Shown one piece after another: positions 1-11,666 of a stretch of DNA of 64,000 nucleotides. Below the pieces are notes generated by a model. That model was not told where the DNA came from and did not search any database. It worked only from the letters and a program-made list of their open reading frames with translations. Position 1 is the stretch's first letter. Each line of letters starts with the position of its first letter. This DNA is from Tanypteryx hageni (taxonomy: Eukaryota > Arthropoda > Insecta > Odonata > Petaluridae). The position numbers and the translations under genes are program-made. The stretch spans positions 58,181,407 through 58,245,406 of the forward strand of contig CM054115.1 in NCBI GenBank assembly GCA_028673005.1, in the 5' to 3' direction.

Positions 1-2880
1 AGATAAAAATAGATTACCTAAACGTTGAAGACGGTTTATTGGTGAGTGGTATATATAATTTGTAGTACAAGCATTGTTAAAAAATGTATCTGTGGATCTA
101 GTATTATAAGATGGTATGCGAAACTGAATTATTGATAATAGGTTGGGGCAATCATAACTGGAATTTACTATTTTTAGTAATGTTACAACATCCAAGATTT
201 CACGACGAAAGTGTAGTGTTTTTTTCAGCGGTTCTGTTGTTTTTGTAGCAGTAAGAGTTCTTTACAGTCAGGAAAGATTGTAGTGAGACCAGATGCATAA
301 TATATGAGTATGAGAAAGTTTGTGCAATACATTTTTCACCTTTTTTTGCTATTGTATATACTAATCAAGTTATATTAATCCTTGATGTTTATAATTTTAA
401 AAAGGGGTATACGTATTAGGCAATTTTGCCTTTTGTTTTTGAAAAATTTTTGTTGGATGTAAGATAAAATTAAATGTACTCTTAATGAAAATTTTATGAA
501 AACATGGGAGGGAGGAATTGCATAGCAAATTACATGAGGTGCTTTTTTCACCAACTGCTGACTTTCTAGTGGAGTAAAGAATAGCAGATGTGATGCATTG
601 CTGGTTGTCTACATCTGTAGCAGCATGTACTTCTTAACGATTTTTTCCTGTTAATCCCTAGCAGCAAATCCTACATCCACTAAGCTTATACCAGGTCTGA
701 CGCTCATAGAAAATCTATCCTGAAAATTTGGTTTCTCTAAATTGCAGGATTCCAGAGATATGGCTCGTAGAGATGGCCTGGCGGACATACAAACCAAATA
801 CATGAAAGATTTGTTAGAAAAATGCAACTAATTTCGTGTTTTTATAAAAGTAATAATATGATATGAATAAGTACATTTTTGTTATGTATTTCTACTATTC
901 AACCTACATCTAACTAAAAGAGCTCAGTAAAAAATTGAAGGGGTGCCATATTATATCTTGCCTCACTCTCTGGGCCCGGCCCTGATAAGATCACTAAACA
1001 GAAAGTCAGCATTCTCAAAAGTTTGGCTTTTCTGCACAAATGTCAAGACACCACCACCCACATAACTCATCATATTTTAGCAAATTAAATTCACTCTATT
1101 CAAGTTAGAAATTACATCTAATTTGAGAATTTGTTTTCTCAAACATTGCACATTAAGATGCATTACAACTATTTGGATTCAAAAGAATTCTTGGTGTTAT
1201 CGGGAAACTTAATTTCCTGAATATACTCCTCAGAATTATTAGGGGTGGATGATTTTGATGAATCGTCAGTGGGAGATGCTGAATGTTGGATGATTGGATG
1301 CAGCACATTCATGTAAGGCTAGTTTCATTTGTAGTTTAGTATTTTGTATTGTTAGATCATTATATGCTATTTATGTTTTAAGATTAAATTCTCAACATTT
1401 TTACACAGGAAATTTATTTCTATACAGTCTAAGTGAAATTAATTGCCTTAAAACACATACAGTGGTCCTTATAAAACAAAATGACTGATGAAAGACTTTT
1501 ATAGAGGGTGTAATAACAAAAGATTCCCACTCACTAATAAAAGTGTTTGGCCCCTATATAATTTATTCCCCTATAATTGTAGTTACTATTCTAGTTCTTT
1601 GGAGCACATTTTTGTTCAGTTCTCCTTCAGGTCACATATGATGCTTGTTGTTAGCATGTTTTTTAAATAGAAAAAATGTGCTAATGTGATCATTTTGTCT
1701 GTCTGTCTCTCTGCCCATCTATGGACAATCAAATTTTTTGTTTAAGAGACATTAGAAAAATTCTTTTTGAATTAAATAGCTCTCAGAGGTTCATAGAGGT
1801 CTGGTCCTCTCCCAGATTTTGAGGCCCCAGGCTATATTAAAAATAAAAATACATCAAAACAAAATAATTCAATCATTAGCTAAAGAACAGGGAAATGTAA
1901 TTGGTATAATTTTTATTTATAAAATGCTGTTCTAGCATTTTCTATGTCAATGTACCAATTAAAAAAGAGAATCTAATTTTGTGCAATTTCACAGTTTATA
2001 TTAAGCATGACGAGTCCATTCAAACAAAAAATTGAACCCACTTTGATTTGAAGCCCAGGCCAAATGGCACTCCTGGCCTCCCCTCTCAGAGTGAGAATTT
2101 TCCACCAATTGGATTTTCCAAGTAGTTCATCGATTTTCCACTAGTTGGCTTCAATGTTGGAAAATTCAACAATTTGAAATGATATTGTAGCCAAACTACT
2201 GAACTTAAAGGAGTGAAATTTTCATGGGTGGGAAGGTCTAGTCTACATTCCAATGGTTGTCCCCTCCCCTAAGCAGGAGACAAACCAGAACCCTGAAAAT
2301 TTTTAAGAAAATGCGCTTCCACCTCTTACTTTAGTAAGGATAACTTACTTATTTAAAGCAGATGTAGGTTAAATGTTTAAATTAAACAATAAGGAGCAGG
2401 TTTAAACAATTTCATTTTAAAGATAAATTTCCTGTTATGGAATTTATTTTATTAATGAACAAAACTATGAATATCTATCATGCTCTTCTACTAGATCATC
2501 TTCATTTTCCCATGCATATATCCTTATACCACATCTGTGAAGCCAACAGAAGCTATTTTGGTATTATTAAGAAATTTTTCTTTATAGGAAACGTCTTTTT
2601 CCTATCTTGTGCACATTCCAGGTTGACATTTTGTCAAAACCAGTCTTTAACAATTTTCCTTTGCATACTCAAACATTTCACCCAGGTGCTAAAGAAGTAA
2701 GCACTGTTTGCTTTTGATAGATGGACATTTGAAGATGAGCAAAAATGATTTTGGGATATCTGAAATGAAATTGGCAATGCTGCATTTGGTGGGTAATTTG
2801 AATTTGAGTGATAAATATGTCTACACTTTTTTAACATCATAAATCCGCTGAAATCCCCATATACCTAATATTAATATTAA
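1..2880. other. AT-rich intergenic sequence
   Basis: No convincing coding region on either strand. The short open frames here lack domain similarity and have low-complexity composition. GC-richer islands near 960-985, 1795-1835 and 2040-2100 look like decayed transposon ends. Sequence near 2095-2170 repeats variants of a 'gaattttcca' word a few times. The rest gives no recognisable signal. Confidence 0.6.
928..984 (-). repeat. Decayed hAT-type terminus
   Basis: The block runs from 'ggggtgccata' to 'gggcccggccctg'. Read on the minus strand it starts CAGGGCCGGGCCC. The same word order (ggtgcc ... cc-tg end) recurs at the right end of the hAT-like element closing at 49828, whose minus-strand start is CAGGACCGGC. 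I infer a solo end of the same family; no partner end or target duplication was found. Confidence 0.35.
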
Positions 2881-2881
2881 T

Positions 2882-2887
2882 TTTATT
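2882..2887 (-). terminator. Candidate polyadenylation signal for the TRP gene
   Basis: Plus-strand TTTATT reads AATAAA on the minus strand, about 46 bases after the TGA stop of the TRP channel. It is the nearest canonical signal. AT-rich DNA gives many chance matches, so this is only positional support. Confidence 0.3.
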
Positions 2888-2932
2888 ATTTCTAATCCAG
2901 CTATTTGTAACATGCTTTTTCCATGATCTAGT

Positions 2933-4996
2933 TCAGTCTCTTTTGGCAACTGGGGCAACTATGTTCTTTATTAAACTCTCAATATGATCAAGTCTTTTCC
3001 ACACATCATCTATGGTCTTGGCTTTTCTCCTACATGAAGTAATCTTCACAGCTCTCTTAATAACCCTTTTGTCCATGATGCGGTTAACACATTTAGGTCT
3101 GCAGCTGATGCAGATACAGTGTTGAATCAAACCTCCTTGATTCACCATTACCTCAACTTTCTTCCACTTCCAGAATACATGAGTCCATCCACGAAAACCT
3201 AAGTCTATCATTTTGGACCAATTACTGAAAGGTTTGAGTTGGCATGGTAGTATATGGCCCCTAAAGCAGCAGCTACAGAGGTGAAGGAGTCGTGGTATAT
3301 CTAGCATCATGGCCTCCATCTGAGAGAACATTTCTATTTGGGATACATAACCAACTAGCTCGGCTTTTTCCATTATCGCTTGAGTGTCACTCACTGCAAG
3401 ACCATTGAGCAGATTAATGAGAACCACAGATATCAACAAGAGGAACGCAGAGAAAACAACGTAACTCAGAAAAGGCGATGCCTCAAATGGTAATGATGAC
3501 AGTTCAAACTCGCCTAACATCATCAAAACAGTCTTCATCAGCCCTATCCAAGGATCGACGAAATAATCATACTCATTTCCCTGAGAATCTTGCATTTTCA
3601 TGTCCTCATCGTGAAACAATATGAAGAAACTCAAAGCGAAAGCAATCACTAGCATTGAATACACGGCTATGATAAAGAAAAAATTGATGGAGACCGTTTT
3701 GAACATAACCATGTAAGTCGTAAACCTGGGATGCTGGCCTAACAACAGAGACAGTTCGATCCACATCAACAAAATGGTCAAAGTTGCGATCTGGGAGGTG
3801 ACGTTTTTTTCTGCATCTACCCACAGAAGAAATCCGCTGAGAACTATGAGAACGAATTTTGGTCGGTTGATGGGTATTTTTATGTATTTACCCATTGACA
3901 TGAACATATGGGTAAACTCCTTGATGCACAATAAGAAAAATAGAAACGGCATGATCGGTTTCTGCGCGTACGGTCCATCCTGGATCAGGTCTAAAATGTA
4001 AATGGTCATCAGGAGCACATAGGCGGCGTAGATGGAGAAGTTGGCGAAAAATATCCACCTTATCCTGAACCACATAAGGTAAATGCAACTGGCTAGTACC
4101 GGATGTTTAAGTAACCTTCGGTGTTCCTCTGACCCGCTCAACAACAAGAGGGGTTCCTCCACGCAACGGTTGAACTGTCCCATCCCACTACTAGGAAGAG
4201 CGCTAGAGGGAACCAGGAATGTATACCTGAACGTTATCTTGAAATCTTTCTCGAAATTGGCCTTTCCGTTGGTGGTGACGCACTCGTCCATGAAAGATTC
4301 CAACAATTCGGCCGGTATTCTCCTGAATGCCGGCTCCCCGTCCATGTTCTTAATAGCTATGTCCGATCCAGCACGGAGCAGTTTCAGCACTATCTCCTCT
4401 TGCAATTCTCCCCCTTCTTTCAGTCTCGCGGCCGCGTAGTGTAGAGGTGTATTACCCGATCCGTCAACACCGTTGAGGTTCAACCCCCTGGCATTATGTC
4501 CCTCGTTTTCGCAAATGGAATCAAGCAACAAGTCAAGACATTCCAGGTAATCTACGTGGGCACCGTCGCCGTATTCCATTATGACTAACTTGTGCAACGC
4601 GCCTTCTTTGCAGCGGTGTAGATCGACTGCTCCCAAGTCCGTCTCCTTGTTCTGCAGAAGCACCTTGAGGACGAGATGGTGGCCGCGTTCGGCGGCTAGT
4701 AAGAAAGGAGCGCACTTCGATCTCGGGCCCGTGGCATTTGGAGAAATGTCTAGTTTAAGCAGGTCATCCGCAAACTCATGCCGGTCCCCTTGGAGACAGA
4801 TGTACTGCAGTAAAGTGTGGCTACCGTTGTGTATGGTTTCCAGGTCCTTAAAACACTCGCACACGTCTACGAGGAGTCTGAAATGCGGCAAGTCATTGCG
4901 GTCGATTGCGTCGAAGAGCGAGGAAGAGTAAATTTCGCCATCCAGCACGTCTCCGTTTGTAGTGGTCCCCTCCGTGGTCACCTCGTTGAGCTCCAT
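2933..4996 (-). CDS. Painless-like TRPA cation channel
   Basis: An uninterrupted 687-residue frame with ATG at 4994-4996 and TGA at 2933-2935. Residues about 24-235 form an ankyrin-repeat domain; the clearest repeat is around 171-209, with GNTPLHYAA. Six hydrophobic segments follow from about 303 to 535. The pore region (about 481-500) contains the MMLGEFE selectivity-filter motif. S6 runs into NLLNGLAVSDTQ (about 528-539), a signature of insect painless/pyrexia-type TRPA channels. The C-terminus is basic and ends in a short helical segment (about 660-680). By family, such channels are plasma-membrane, Ca-permeable nociceptive or thermosensory channels. The intronless coding region is what I expect for painless relatives. 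Ankyrin content is lower than in TRPA1. I see no frameshift or stop, so it is probably functional. Assignment to painless rather than a sister paralogue is inference. Confidence 0.93.
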   Translation of the reverse strand: MELNEVTTEGTTTNGDVLDGEIYSSSLFDAIDRNDLPHFRLLVDVCECFKDLETIHNGSHTLLQYICLQGDRHEFADDLLKLDISPNATGPRSKCAPFLLAAERGHHLVLKVLLQNKETDLGAVDLHRCKEGALHKLVIMEYGDGAHVDYLECLDLLLDSICENEGHNARGLNLNGVDGSGNTPLHYAAARLKEGGELQEEIVLKLLRAGSDIAIKNMDGEPAFRRIPAELLESFMDECVTTNGKANFEKDFKITFRYTFLVPSSALPSSGMGQFNRCVEEPLLLLSGSEEHRRLLKHPVLASCIYLMWFRIRWIFFANFSIYAAYVLLMTIYILDLIQDGPYAQKPIMPFLFFLLCIKEFTHMFMSMGKYIKIPINRPKFVLIVLSGFLLWVDAEKNVTSQIATLTILLMWIELSLLLGQHPRFTTYMVMFKTVSINFFFIIAVYSMLVIAFALSFFILFHDEDMKMQDSQGNEYDYFVDPWIGLMKTVLMMLGEFELSSLPFEASPFLSYVVFSAFLLLISVVLINLLNGLAVSDTQAIMEKAELVGYVSQIEMFSQMEAMMLDIPRLLHLCSCCFRGHILPCQLKPFSNWSKMIDLGFRGWTHVFWKWKKVEVMVNQGGLIQHCICISCRPKCVNRIMDKRVIKRAVKITSCRRKAKTIDDVWKRLDHIESLIKNIVAPVAKRD

Positions 4997-6535
4997 AGAT
5001 GAAACTAGATGTTCCTAGAGTCTGATTGTATAATTCTCGAAGAAACTGTGGAAAAATGAGAAATATTTGTTTTAAAACCATGCTTCATAGAATATTGAAG
5101 CTTTATGTTTTAGTACGAACTTGACGCCATATATTTCAAAATAGTACACACCTCATGTTATAATTTTCCTGCACGATCGTTACCAAAACCCTTATTAGAC
5201 GATGTTAGGGGATACACTATGGTTATTATTTGTTGTGGTGGTATGTTAACGCTTAAATTGAATGGAAGTCATGCGAATCAATAGGCAGGCGGACATGTGC
5301 TGAAAAGATTTTGTTCAAGATATTAACTATTTTTGTGAAGCGAGTCATTTTAGTTGAGGAACTATTAAATTGTATCCAACATGATACTTTTACATCATCT
5401 TGCTAAATTTATTAAACGCGAACGAACGTCGTTTTCTACTGCGTCGCGAAGCGTTACCGATAGAAATGTGAAAATACTAGATAAATTAATTCAGACCGTA
5501 CTAAGTATTTTCGCGGCGGAAGTTGTGGGACTAACAAGGCTGAGGATTAGAATCAGGACAAAATACTGAAACCCCTAGAAGCACATGTGTATAATACGCA
5601 TTTGGCGGAGTTTTATGCCTTCGTAAAATTTGTCATTCGACCTGTTGATCTCTTTCAAGTTCAAAATAAAACTGTTGCACTTTCGAAAGATAAGGATCTT
5701 CCCTATTAAGCAGTCATTATAAGAGTAAACACCAATGAGAGAAGGAAAACGAATCTTCCTAGCAACCTAGAGTGGAATATGTTGAATGAGATGGGTGTTT
5801 GCACACATTATGCAATGAGAAGATAAAACTCGAATACGTCCCATCTGCTTTTGAGGGCACAGCACTACCACCATGGCGGATTTTTGCTTTGCGTGAAACA
5901 CTATTTACAATCACTAGCAGTTGGCTATTTAGCTAAACTACTTTTTAACTCCGAACTGCCCAAACTTTCTCTAATGAGTAGTGCATGCGAACCAGATAAC
6001 TTTTCTTCATTAGCAATATAAAATCAAACTGCGTTAATAATTTCACGCGGAAACGTTATCTTAGATGATTTGTAATTAGTACATTATTCCATCGTGAATA
6101 CTGTTTTTTAAATTCCATACGTACGTACCACTGCCATCGTCGGTCCGTAAAAAAATTCAAAATACCAATATGAATTTTAAACAGATGATTTGTAATTCGT
6201 TACACCTCCCAAAGAAAAAGTGTTGGGATTTTCCTTTAATGGATATTTTAACGGTAGAAAAGCACTTTCCAAGATTTATTTAATAAAGACATGCACAAAT
6301 AGATCTACGTAAACTTTCCAAATCTACAATTAAACAATTTTTAATTGCTGTTTTCTCACCATAGTATAGACGCTTAATTTCTCCATTTTTTCACATTCAT
6401 TTCGCTTTAGCGCAGAGCTAGCTGAAGTACCAGGCTTTGGCATCATAATGCAATCCTTTATTTATGCCGTAGGGGTTCTTTGATTTATACCGAATCGTTA
6501 AAATGGATAATTCTAAACTGAAGTTTAGATTCACG
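4997..6535. other. Upstream region of the TRP gene; no gene seen
   Basis: Holds the 5' flank of the minus-strand TRP gene and then AT-rich DNA with modest CpG content (for example around 5410-5460). Short frames such as 5381-5569 (plus) show no domain. No TATA box can be placed with confidence. Confidence 0.5.
6528..6535. repeat. 8-bp target site duplication, left copy
   Basis: GATTCACG abuts the CAGTGGCGG terminus and is repeated exactly at 7004-7011, just after the opposite terminus. Confidence 0.85.
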
Positions 6536-7003
6536 CAGTGGCGGATTTAGGGAGGGTCGCACATGGCGCGCGCCAAGGGCTCCGTGACGTATGGCAGTGC
6601 TTCTCAACTTGGGTTACGCGGAACACTGGGGTTCCGCGAAAGATTGAGATTCCGTGTGAATCCGCGAAAATGGAGGGAAAAGGTAAGATTTCTCTACCGC
6701 TTAGTTAACCTCAATCTTGAATTTTTCCCTCACACTCATTGTCAGTGGCGGGTTTAGGTGGGTCGCACTTGACGCGCGACAGGGGCCCCGAAAAAATGTT
6801 CGTGTTTATAATCACAGAAATGTTAAATGTCTCAATTAAAAATCAGTGGAGCCTCTCTATGATTCCATAGAAATACGATCGTTAAGCGGTGTCATAAAAG
6901 AGGGTAGCCGTTAGGAGCGGTTTCACAATATATTTAGATTGCAGGGACAGGGGCCCCCAAATGTTTAGCGCCAGGGGCACCAGGAGACGTAAATCCTCCA
7001 CTG
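6536..7003. mobile_element. Short non-autonomous hAT element (468 bp)
   Basis: The left end starts CAGTGGCGGATTTAGG and the right end reads AAATCCTCCACTG, giving imperfect terminal inverted repeats. Perfect 8-bp direct repeats (GATTCACG) flank the element, the hallmark of hAT transposition. No transposase is present. A second left-end-like sequence (CAGTGGCGGGTTTAGG) starts at 6743 inside it, and 'cttctcaacttgggttacg' at about 6601 resembles the start of another hAT family, so the interior looks composite. GC content is clearly higher than in the flanks. Confidence 0.85.
6743..6790 (+). repeat. Internal second copy of the element's left end
   Basis: CAGTGGCGGGTTTAGGTGGG followed by 'gtcgcac..gacgcgcgacaggggcccc' closely repeats the left end at 6536. 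Only one matching right end exists (about 6950-7003), so this is either a nested copy that lost its own right end or an internal duplication. Confidence 0.6.
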
Positions 7004-7011
7004 GATTCACG

Positions 7012-7690
7012 TCTCAAAATCCAGAGCTCGCCTCGCTAGGTAAACCTGGACGAAAGTTTATAATTATTTTCGCGAGAAGTAATTACGTGGGGCATAGCTT
7101 CAACCTTCTTAAACTTGATGTCGTGAGCGAAAACGGAATAATATAGTGGAGGTTCCTCAGCTATGCGGGAGAAAAATTATTTCACACTTACGAACACGTA
7201 AGGCGGGAAGAGACATGATTAACGCTAAATTTCAAAATTAACTACTTCAACCACGGGGGATTCGGGAGAACTCTCAATACGATTACCTGGCGAGAAATAA
7301 CAGTATATGAAACTCTTCTGACAATTTTAGGTAATGTCATCACGAATATGGCAAATTAATATCTTGGATGATAAATTTATAATAGCAGTTAAGTACTAAC
7401 AAATCCAAAAGTACATTACCTACATTACTTTAAAAGAGAAAAAAATTCTTTGGTATTTTTGAAAACTTTCTTGGTATTTCGGACAGACGTTCAAAAGCTT
7501 CTTTTAATGCTTCGAATAGGATCCTCTAAATGAAACAATGCCAAACAAGCAGTCACAACTACATACTTAAAATTTCAAGTAATTTACACTTTATATCCAT
7601 TGATCGGGAAACTGTTTGTGTTTCAATAGTACCAATGACCACTTACCACAGTGAAGATAGCACTAGGGGGAGTAATGTCTTATGGGAGGA
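7012..7690. other. Intergenic, nothing recognised
   Basis: Mixed-composition sequence without coding potential, terminal repeats or RNA-like structure that I can support. Confidence 0.5.
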
Positions 7691-7704
7691 ATTGGTTCTA
7701 GGCA

Positions 7705-7800
7705 GATGTGTGACGTCACGTTTAGTTCCATGTCAGCAAACCTCTTGGCGCTGTTGTCGCTCTATGACGTTTCTTCGGCAGCCAATGAGCGACCGCCGAG
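7705..7800 (+). promoter_or_regulatory. Candidate promoter with CRE and CCAAT box
   Basis: A palindromic cAMP-response element, TGACGTCA, lies at 7711-7718 and a CCAAT pentamer at 7782-7786, in a locally GC- and CpG-richer block (about 7690-7930). A good splice donor follows at 7934. This arrangement fits a TATA-less promoter driving a short non-coding first exon on the plus strand. It is inferred from motifs only. Confidence 0.4.
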
Positions 7801-7829
7801 ACGAATTTGAAAGAGTTGGACTGGTTGGA

Positions 7830-7933
7830 GTAATCCTAACCGGCATACGCTATTACGTGGTAACATCGTTTTCGTCGTGTGTTAGGCTGTTGAAGTTTCG
7901 TCTTTTCGTCAAGCTAGTTATTTTTTAATACAG
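7830..7933 (+). other. Candidate non-coding first exon of an unidentified gene
   Basis: The CpG-containing block ends in 'taatacag|gtaagg', a strong donor match at 7933/7934. The start is not defined and 7830 is only a guess from composition. It could splice to the exon at 11448-11544, which carries a start codon. No transcript evidence is available. Confidence 0.3.
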
Positions 7934-8969
7934 GTAAGGATGCTTTGATTATAGAGTATATGAATGAATGGTTAACAACTTCATATTATGCAGGTGATAC
8001 TCTTTGTGCTAATTATGTCATTTTCTTTTCGTTGCGAAGTTTCCATTAAGCCTTATAAGATGAGCTATTCGGCGATGCCAAGAAAGTGCTACAAACGCGG
8101 AAATGCTCCGCAATTAACTGCGGGAGAACGAGGGGACCGAACAGGGATCCAGATTTGAAATTGCATTCGTTTTCTCGTACGGAATCCACGTAAGTAGAAT
8201 ATGTATACATATTTGCAAATAATTGAGCGGAATAATTGAATAAGTTCGCTTTTAATGTAAGACCTACGTAAAAATCGACTAAATTATATACAGTAACAAC
8301 CTCGATATACGAAGTAGAAGCGTTCCGGGAGTTCCTTTCGTGTATTGAAATCTAATATATAAAAATTAATTAATGAACTTTTATATTTTGACGTGCAGTA
8401 TTAATATTACATACCGACAAAAAAGAAACGTTCCTTTTCGACATTAATCTTACTGTGGTTGTGTTTACGTCTCTGAAATTAAATCCAGATTGCAATCAAT
8501 CAACATTTGTTGATTCATTGAGACTGACAAAAATCACTTCTATTCCTACTTAAGGTGCGTTCACAAATGTTATACATGAATAGACAAATCTAGAAATGTA
8601 TAGTCCAAGATTTCTTCATGTCCTCGACTGTATACGACAAGTCGTATAAAAATCTGAAGCTTCCGCACTGAATGGGAAACTTGGACCACGTTATTAACAC
8701 GGGAGTTATGGTCAGTTCACTGCGGTGTGGACAGGTCCCGCGTTTACTGTGATTCACTTGCAACGCTAGTATTAGTCATGCCGAGTGGAAGTTGTCATCA
8801 GGTAATATAATCTTTCCTTATTATTTGGCTGTAACATCAAATTCATGTAATCGAGTTTAGCTTTATTTCATTGTGAGCGTTAATTCTGCATTGGCTCGCA
8901 TGTTTTATGGGCCGTAATCCATGTTAGCGAAAGCTCAATTAAATTTAGCACGTGTCAGAAATATATATA
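7934..8969. other. Region with alternative start-exon candidates
   Basis: A 32-codon frame starts near 8060 (MSYSAMPRK..). A second short frame starts at 8778, reads MPSGSCHQ and ends exactly at a donor-like 'cag|gtaata' (8801/8802). Near 8291, 'acagtaacaacctcgatata' resembles a pogo/Tigger terminus. None is strong alone; together with the 7.7-kb block they suggest 5' ends of a plus-strand gene. Confidence 0.3.
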
Positions 8970-9408
8970 TTGGGTTGCCAACTCTTCTTCCAAAATTTAA
9001 TCATATCATAAAATAAGTTTCAAGCGACAATCGAAAGAATTATATGATTGGTGATGCTTTATGGCGTGGTATAAGTGAGTAACCTCTGCCTCTACAATTT
9101 TAAATTATTCTGCTGAATTTTCCTTAACAAGAAAAGATTTCGTTGTATTAGGTACACCTCATTTTATTTTCGTTTCGCCGACTTGGTGACGTTTAATTGC
9201 AGTGTAACCCTTATTCGCAATCGAAACAAGATGGAAAAGTATACTCCGTAAATATAAAAAATGAATATAAAGTGGTATCGCAAGTTTGGGCGGTTCTTGA
9301 ATTTTTTATCCAAAACTAAGTCGTAATTATGTGGTCCCGCGGACCCGTAAATGATGTCTTCCTTCCATAGTAGGATTCCTACGAACAGAAAGTCGGTTGG
9401 CAACCCAA
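8970..9408. mobile_element. Non-autonomous hAT-like element (TTGGGTTGCCAAC ends)
   Basis: Terminal inverted repeats TTGGGTTGCCAAC (8970-8982) and GTTGGCAACCCAA (9396-9408) are exact. Eight bases on each side, TATATATA and GATATATA, match at seven positions. The ends resemble those of the larger element at 15190-16501, so the two may be one family. The interior has an 87-residue minus-strand frame with no domain and is probably non-coding. Confidence 0.7.
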
Positions 9409-10496
9409 GATATATATACCATTGCATTAAATCTGCTTAAAGAACATCTTTGACTTCTGTACGTTTTATCTCTCAAGCTCTTATTATTTTGTCGATGCAG
9501 AGCTCTTAACTTTATAGAAATCGAAAGAATTGCACAAATATGTTGACCTCAACACTAATGTTAATGGCGTTATAACCTTAGCGTTAATTAGGGGACAAGC
9601 TATTTAAGATCGACGCAATTGTATTTCCGTGTTGAAATCTGTTTTTCTATTTCCGTGTTGAAATCCGTTTTGATAGATAGATCATGTGGACTATTTTTTC
9701 ACATCAAAATCAGAGGTGACGTCTGTTTGCATTGAGCTGCATGCCAGGTTCTCGTGAGCTTTTCTTGGATATTAAAGTTATTTTCAGGCAAACCACACAG
9801 CATGTTGTCTCAAAATAAAAACCGAATAAATATTTCAACATTGCTGATCATTTCACTCGCATATTGTACCACCTTAATCTCGTAGAACGTAAGTTAGCCA
9901 GACTGAAAATGTTGTCATATTTCAAAATTTTTTAGTAAATGCGACGTTTTTTTAAATTTTTTAAAGTGTAAAATTGAAACATATATCACTTATAAAACAA
10001 CTTTCTGCCATTAGAACCATATGAGAAGTAACATGAAAAATTTGGTTGAAATTCGACATAAGAAAGAGAGATATCGCAGTTTTAATATTTGAGAAACTCA
10101 GACGCATGGGAAAACAGATTATTTTGTTATTACGAGCTTGGAGTGATTTCCGTTCAGTTTAAAGTTGTGATTATTATGTAGTACGATAAAACAATGCCTT
10201 TTCCCTATGAAATACAAAAAATAATCTTAAAAAGAACGAAAACAGCAATATTTAGTATTTTAATGCGATTTTTAATCTTAATACTCGGATCGACGAATTG
10301 AGGGAGGCTGTCTCGAGGCTATCTTTAGAGATTGATGTACAGGGGAAAATACATGGGAAAAAGAGAGAGAGAAGATCTTCCATAAGAGCCTGTACTGCAC
10401 AGACTTCGTGGGACGTACAATAAACTGATTTTACTTTTAAACTTGCTCATTTGTTACAGTAAGACTAACAATAAAATCAGTGTTAAAAGAGCTAAG
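9409..10496. other. Intergenic, nothing recognised
   Basis: AT-rich sequence. Two near copies of 'tttccgtgttgaaatc' sit at about 9625 and 9650. No coding signal. Confidence 0.5.
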
Positions 10497-10755
10497 TAAT
10501 GAGGAGTTCAGCTGCTGACTGAACTTGATCTATTTTTGCCTCAGATGCTTTTCAAGTACATTGTAATATGCTCACCTGATGTGTTTACAATTTAGCAAGT
10601 ATCTTGTATCACTTAACAGACGTGCGGAATGTATGGTGATTTTTCGAAACACGATTTTACGATCTTTTAAAATTACTATTACTCCAATATAATGGGGGCT
10701 ACTTTTAAAATTTCATTTTTTGGAAAAACACTGCGTTACGTTCGGGACAATACAG
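10497..10755 (+). mobile_element. Right-end fragment of a pogo-like element
   Basis: From 'gaggagttcagctgctgactg' to 'gggacaatacag' this aligns along its whole length with the right part of the element ending at 41969, including 'cttttcaagtacattgtaa' and 'ttttacgatcttttaaaat'. It ends before a TA, as expected for Tc1/mariner-pogo insertions. The left end and the transposase part are absent. Confidence 0.8.
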
Positions 10756-11447
10756 TAATTTAAATTACAACAAATTACAAATTAATTTAAATTTAATTAC
10801 AAACTGGTGGAGCCAAGGGGCAGAATTTGAGTGAAAATGGTAAAAACATGATAGCGCCAAACTTGAACTTCTTTTCAATAGCATTCATACTTGATTCAAA
10901 GAGTAAATAGTATTTCCGTATCTAGGTGTGCTGTTTATGCTCTGCTAGTGTGATTTACGTACTATGGGGTTTTGAAGTTTTCACCCAAAAGAGTTCATAC
11001 GTATTTCCATCTCTAAGTACGCTGTTCCTGAGTATTATCGTAGCATCTGCTAAAGCGAGTGCCGCGAGTGCTGTTTTGAAAAGAAATAGTTCATATTTCT
11101 GCCTCTAGAGGCACTGTTCCTACTCTGCCGCCGTTTTTGAAATCTTCGTCCAAAATAGTTCTGATTTTTTGCAAAGCTAAGCTGAAAAATGTTAAAAACT
11201 GTTGGGAATCACATGCAAAATTATTTTAATAACTCGGAAATTCTAACGTAAAATGGCGCGAATAGCAGGAAAACTTAAAATGAAATACAGGGTTTTACTT
11301 ACATTGGAATCGTAGGAAAATTGGCAGGACCCAAATAAAATGTTGTAAATAGCGGCAAAACATACATTCCGATAACGTAAATACAGGGTTTTACTGTATG
11401 AAATTATGTGGTGCAAGATTTCTGATTTTATTTTCTTGTTGTTTCAG
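10756..11447. other. Intergenic or intronic, with a short direct repeat
   Basis: The phrase 'aaatacagggttttact' occurs twice, at about 11282 and 11377, roughly 95 bases apart. The second continues to 'tactgta', resembling the right end of a pogo-type MITE. No coding signal. Confidence 0.4.
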
Positions 11448-11544
11448 AGGCATTCATCGAAAGCATACTTATCCTGTGACTCTCAACTTACATTCTGGTA
11501 CTGATCAGCCATGTTCTTTTTCGCGATACCAAGAAATATCGACG
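11448..11544 (+). CDS. Candidate first coding exon, product unknown
   Basis: A pyrimidine-rich acceptor (ttttcttgttgtttcag) precedes this segment and a strong donor (GTGAGT) follows at 11545. ATG at 11511 opens a frame of 11 codons, MFFFAIPRNID, leaving one base in phase 1. The preceding 63 bases would be 5' UTR. It pairs naturally with the donor at 7933. I do not recognise the protein and found no downstream exon that clearly continues it. The motif combination is good, but a chance pair of splice sites in AT-rich DNA cannot be excluded. Confidence 0.35.
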
Positions 11545-11666
11545 GTGAGTATTAACAATGTGTGCTACTAAACACTTGAATTCCATTTACATGTGTGACA
11601 TTTATTATTTTAAGTGATGCTATCATTTGCTGTTCTCTCAGAAGTTTGTTTGATCATTATCGCTGC

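Noticed and set aside
4083..4439. 118-codon plus-strand frame
   Set aside because: It overlaps the TRP channel coding region in antisense and has no domain; a shadow frame.
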